A stretch of 64,000 nt of DNA from Icerya purchasi. Lineage: Eukaryota > Arthropoda > Insecta > Hemiptera > Monophlebidae. Below are positions 60,815 to 64,000 of the stretch, in pieces. The stretch lies in assembly GCA_039619475.1 (NCBI GenBank), contig CM077115.1, positions 551,202,826 through 551,266,825 on the forward strand, in the 5' to 3' direction. The position numbers and the translations under genes were made by a program. A model generated the notes under the pieces. The model did not search any database. It saw nothing but the letters and a program-made list of their open reading frames with translations, and had not been told where the DNA came from. The number at the start of each line of letters is the position of its first letter. Within the stretch, counting starts at the first letter, position 1.

Positions 60815-63395
60815 TCTTTTTGATTTTCCCCAAATTGGTATCCCATACATGATTGATTCTAGACAATACTATAGCGTTATAATATACACGTAAACTACCA
60901 TATGATATTGAAAGAGCCAAATTATAATTAACCTCTTCTGCCGTTTCCAGTTGTGTACACCCACAGTTCGAAGTAGAAGTCAGGTAATTATGTAAAAAAT
61001 TATTGTTGTGTATTTTAATAGATGGTTTATATGTGTTCTATATCTACTGGGCATTCTTATAAAGAAAACCTTCGATTTTGTTATATTAATTGATAGAATG
61101 TTTATCATGCGCCCATCATCTACATATACTATTCACATGCTCTTGTAAGAGTTTTTCAGTCTCATGGATGTTGCGGTGCTCGATAACGAGCGCTATATCA
61201 TAATCCGCATAAGCATGTCGAATTTTTAACAAATTTATGAAGGGAGTTGATATAGATCAAAAATAACAACGGAGCCAAAGTAGTTCCTTGTTCCACTCCT
61301 ATTGATGCAAGTTTCTCTCTACTTAATTCTTCGTTGATTTTTAATAAGCTTTTCCTATTATACAAATAACTTTCAAACCATTTATTTTGGTTGCCTATGA
61401 TTTTCATATCTCGCAAAATATTTGATGGTGCTGATTCAATCGGAGTTGGTTTTGTTTTGATTTGATTTGATGTATATATGATTGTTTGTTTGTTGTTTAA
61501 TATATATCGTGATCTTTGGAGATGGCTAATTTGTGAACATTTGTGTGTACATGAGAATATGTGCTTTAGTCCATGATTATTCTACGTAGTTAGTTATAGT
61601 GCGTAAACTTATATTAGTATATATATTTATTTCATCTTGTAAAATGTTAATGCTAGTTTATCACATTTCATTGTAATCGTATTTTAAATTTAGAAGGGAA
61701 AAACCTTTTTCCCCCTTCACCCTCTAAGGTACCGTTTTTGTTTTGTTTTTTCAGTTTGTTTTTTGTACATTTTTTGTTTGACACTCACTCTCCTTTGTAT
61801 TTCGCTACCATTATTAATTGTAGTTTTAATATTTACTTCTGAAATAATTTTTATATTTATAGTTATAAGTACTCGTAATTTCTCAGTTTTTTCAATTTTT
61901 AATGTTTAAATTTGTATCAGACCACTGCTCGCGCAGCATTGCGCATATGTGGTTTCACCTGTAGAAATTCTAAAATATATTTGATTTGATTTGATTTGTT
62001 AATACTTTTAACGAAGAGATTGTTGATTTTCCTTCTCTAAAGCCAAACTGCTTATTATGCAGCAACTCGTTTCTCTCCAAATAATTTCTTAAATGAAACG
62101 CAAGATATCGTTTCAAAATTTTTGCTAAAACTGAGATTATAGTAATTGGTCTATAATTGTCACAAGCACTAAGCCGTTTTTATATATCGGTCTAATAACA
62201 CCAGTTTTTAGTCTATCAGGAATCCTATCTTCTTTAACCGAACAGTTAATTATCTTTATAAGCAGTGGGGTAAATATAGCTACATCATTTTTAATATCCG
62301 AAGCTTTAATACTATCCCATCCTGGGGCTTTGTGAATCAATAATCTGTTAATTATTTGTTCTACTTGTTTGTTTGTAACTATTGGAATATAGAATTGCAT
62401 GTCAGCTCTAAATTATTACGTATTACACACTTGAACACAATGCTGTTTTGGTTGGGAGAAGTGATCGATAAATTTATCCGCCGCATGTCTTGCACTTGCA
62501 AAATATTTCAAGATGACCTCAGCAATTGAAGATTTGTTTTTATTGCGTACTATATTATTGATTATCTGCCATACTTTGTTGGTATTATTATTAGCATGCC
62601 GAATTTGTTTATTGCAATGTTCTAATTTCAGTTTTAGTCATATTTCTGTTTGTTTTATACAGCTTTTTATACCTCGCGTTTGTTGTATTATTTTTACAGC
62701 GCTTATAGTAAATGCCCCTAATTTTCATCAAGTTTAAAATTTTTGTATTCATCCAGTCATTTTCAAATGAAAAATTGTTCTCCTTTGTGTACGTCACCCA
62801 CTTTCTACATTCCTTGTATAAATTATTAAACTTAGATTGTATTTGCGAGCAGATATTTTCGGCCGAGTGAATCTTTTCAAGACTATGCCAGTCATGTTTT
62901 TTAAGTTTATGGTTCAGCCACATTTCATTTACTCTGTTTTTTGTTTGTCTTTTCACGTTTTGATAAGAGCACCTCTTAATGCGAAATACGCAACCAATAA
63001 TATAATGATCGGATATTTTTGAATTGATAATTCCTGCATAAATTTCTTCCGTCGAGCTCCTAATAAAAATATTATCTATACACGATTGAGTTAAATTACT
63101 ATCCTTAAATTCCTCTCGCGTTACACTATCAATCAATCTCATACACCCACACCCCGCCATAATATTTAAAAAATTATCCGATTTAATATTGCATTTTAAT
63201 AGATTTATATTAAAGTCCCTACATATTATAATAAATTATTGTTTTTTCTCAATCTGTTTAATAAATAAATCTACCACCTCATACAAGAATTCATTAACAT
63301 TACCGCTTGGTGATGATCGGTAAAATGCAAATATTCGTGTTGTTTTCTTACTATTTATTACTACTTCAACAGCCATTTCGATTTATATTTCAATT
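60815..63395 (-). pseudogene. CR1/Daphne-like endonuclease-RT retrotransposon relic, interrupted
   Basis: Minus-strand order from 63395: EMAVEVVINSKKTTRIFAFY, RDFNINLLKC (GDFN changed to RDFN), MAGCGCMRLIDSVTR, QSCIDNIFIRS and ISDHYIIGC, which together are an AP-type endonuclease. Then the linker to 62609, VTNKQVEQIINRLLIHKAPGW (RT entry; core NRLLIHKAPGWDSIKASDIK), LKTGVIRPIYKNG, HNKQFGFREGKSTISSL near 62000, then after a foreign insert DMKIIGNQNKWFESYLYNRK and GVEQGTTLAPLLFLIYINSL. Thumb-like remnants continue to about 60820. The catalytic DD box is lost and there are many stops. No RNase H is present. The absence of RNase H and the style of the endonuclease favour the CR1/Jockey superfamily. 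Confidence 0.72.
61447..61998 (+). mobile_element. Nested ~550-bp insertion flanked by (TTTGA)n, inside the CR1-like relic
   Basis: The RT reading of the surrounding relic stops at about 61436 and resumes at about 62000. The insert begins and ends with TGATTTGATTTGAT-type repeats (61455-61473 and 61977-61998). The right repeat may be a (TTTGA)n retroposon tail. The inside carries no coding motif and has C/T-rich words (CCCCCTTCACCCTCTAAGG). Confidence 0.45.
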
Positions 63396-63885
63396 TGCGT
63401 AATCAATTCTTACTGATATACATATCTTGTGTTTTACATTCTAATGCGCACATTTAACCTATATTATTCTATACTTTGCACTGTATTACTTTGTTTAATC
63501 GTTCACGCACTTAAAATTCTAACGTAATTTTTTTCAAGTATTTATTCTTTGTTATGCACAATTGAGATTCGTCTGTTTACCTCATAGACAAATAAACAGA
63601 TCCCCGACTTTAATCGTTCACTTTGTGTGCATATTTCGGCGACTTTGTTTCTCTTAATGTATGGAAAGCTATATGCCACTTAAAGAGACGAGACTGTAAA
63701 TCTTTTGACGATTGTGTTTGTTTAATAATTCCAACTTTTTAGAATACAATGATCTACCTGGCGTGATAATTTTGATTATTATTTCTTTTTCATATATTTC
63801 GACAAAATATATCGATAACAGTGCATCACTGATTGTCACATTTAACGCGCAGACATGTGTACGATACGAGAAAGAATTTCTGTTT
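63396..63885. other. AT-rich stretch without gene
   Basis: Nothing is supported. It lies between the CR1-like relic and family X copy X5. Confidence 0.4.
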
Positions 63886-64000
63886 CTGTCCTTCCTTCTC
63901 TTTTCTAATCCCCATTCTTTCTACGTTCCCAAACAACCTCCTCCCTCTATCCCTGATTCAATATCATCCGCTAATATTAGCCGTTCCATCGTTATCAGTT
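63886..64000 (+). pseudogene. Non-LTR retrotransposon family X fragment at the window edge (copy X5)
   Basis: The plus-strand frame reads LLFSNPHSFYVPKQPPPS then SANISRSIVIS to the edge. X4 has LFSNPVSHYLQIQPVPSS then YQRSAIIS at the same spacing. So this is the segment between RNase H and the terminal motif, starting abruptly near 63886 and running off the window. It is only 38 codons long; the identification rests on the match to X4. Confidence 0.5.

Overview
This is a stretch of eukaryotic, AT-rich, intron-containing and transposon-dense DNA. It is most likely from an arthropod, probably an insect. The evidence is full-length I-group and Jockey-type non-LTR retrotransposons, a mariner with D,D34D catalytic spacing, a tRNA-headed SINE, long (TA)n, (TAA)n, (GAAA)n and (CA)n microsatellites, and two low-complexity terminal exons with ordinary insect-type splice acceptors. 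There is no bacterial operon structure, and I found no CRISPR array, rRNA gene or intact tRNA gene. The species cannot be read from the sequence.

Only two host protein-coding exons are well supported, both on the minus strand and about 50 kb apart. At 4082-5132 is the last exon of a histidine-rich protein: a putative metal-binding His/Lys/Gly block, then poly-Gly, then an acidic C-terminus. At 54222-55836 is the last exon of a large Tyr/Arg/Asn/Asp/Ala-rich protein with a tetrabasic cleavage-like site. Both begin at a pyrimidine-rich splice acceptor that cuts a Ser codon in the same phase. Their upstream exons, signal peptides and promoters were not found.

Most of the rest is mobile DNA. Left edge: a broken protein-primed family B DNA polymerase (Polinton/adintovirus-like), then a ~167-bp satellite with two alternating monomer types. 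18.8-20.1 kb: a dead mariner with both inverted ends and TA targets. 21.6-26.9 kb (+): element IA, a complete but decayed I-group retrotransposon with 11-bp target duplications and a poly(A) tail. 29.6-34.9 kb (-): element IB, a complete and nearly intact relative with 12-bp target duplications and a (GAA)n tail. Both encode a CCHC gag-like ORF1 and an ORF2 with endonuclease, reverse transcriptase, RNase H and a terminal Cys/His motif. 47.5-51.3 kb: an RTE-like tail fragment and two Jockey-clade elements in opposite orientation. 60.8-63.4 kb: a CR1-like endonuclease-RT relic interrupted by a nested insertion. A recurrent family, here called X (RNase H plus C-terminal tail), is present as five fragments at 5.5, 29.3, 38.9, 60.4 and 63.9 kb. 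A second family, Y, has three tail fragments at 27, 35.5 and 36.2 kb.

The least familiar structures are a 2.84-kb block at 39701-42539, bounded by a 12-bp inverted repeat and filled with about seven ~285-bp tandem units, and a 39-bp-arm near-perfect hairpin at 56718-56821. I see no convincing new multi-gene system. The novelty is in repeat architecture and in the two unplaced low-complexity secreted-type exons.
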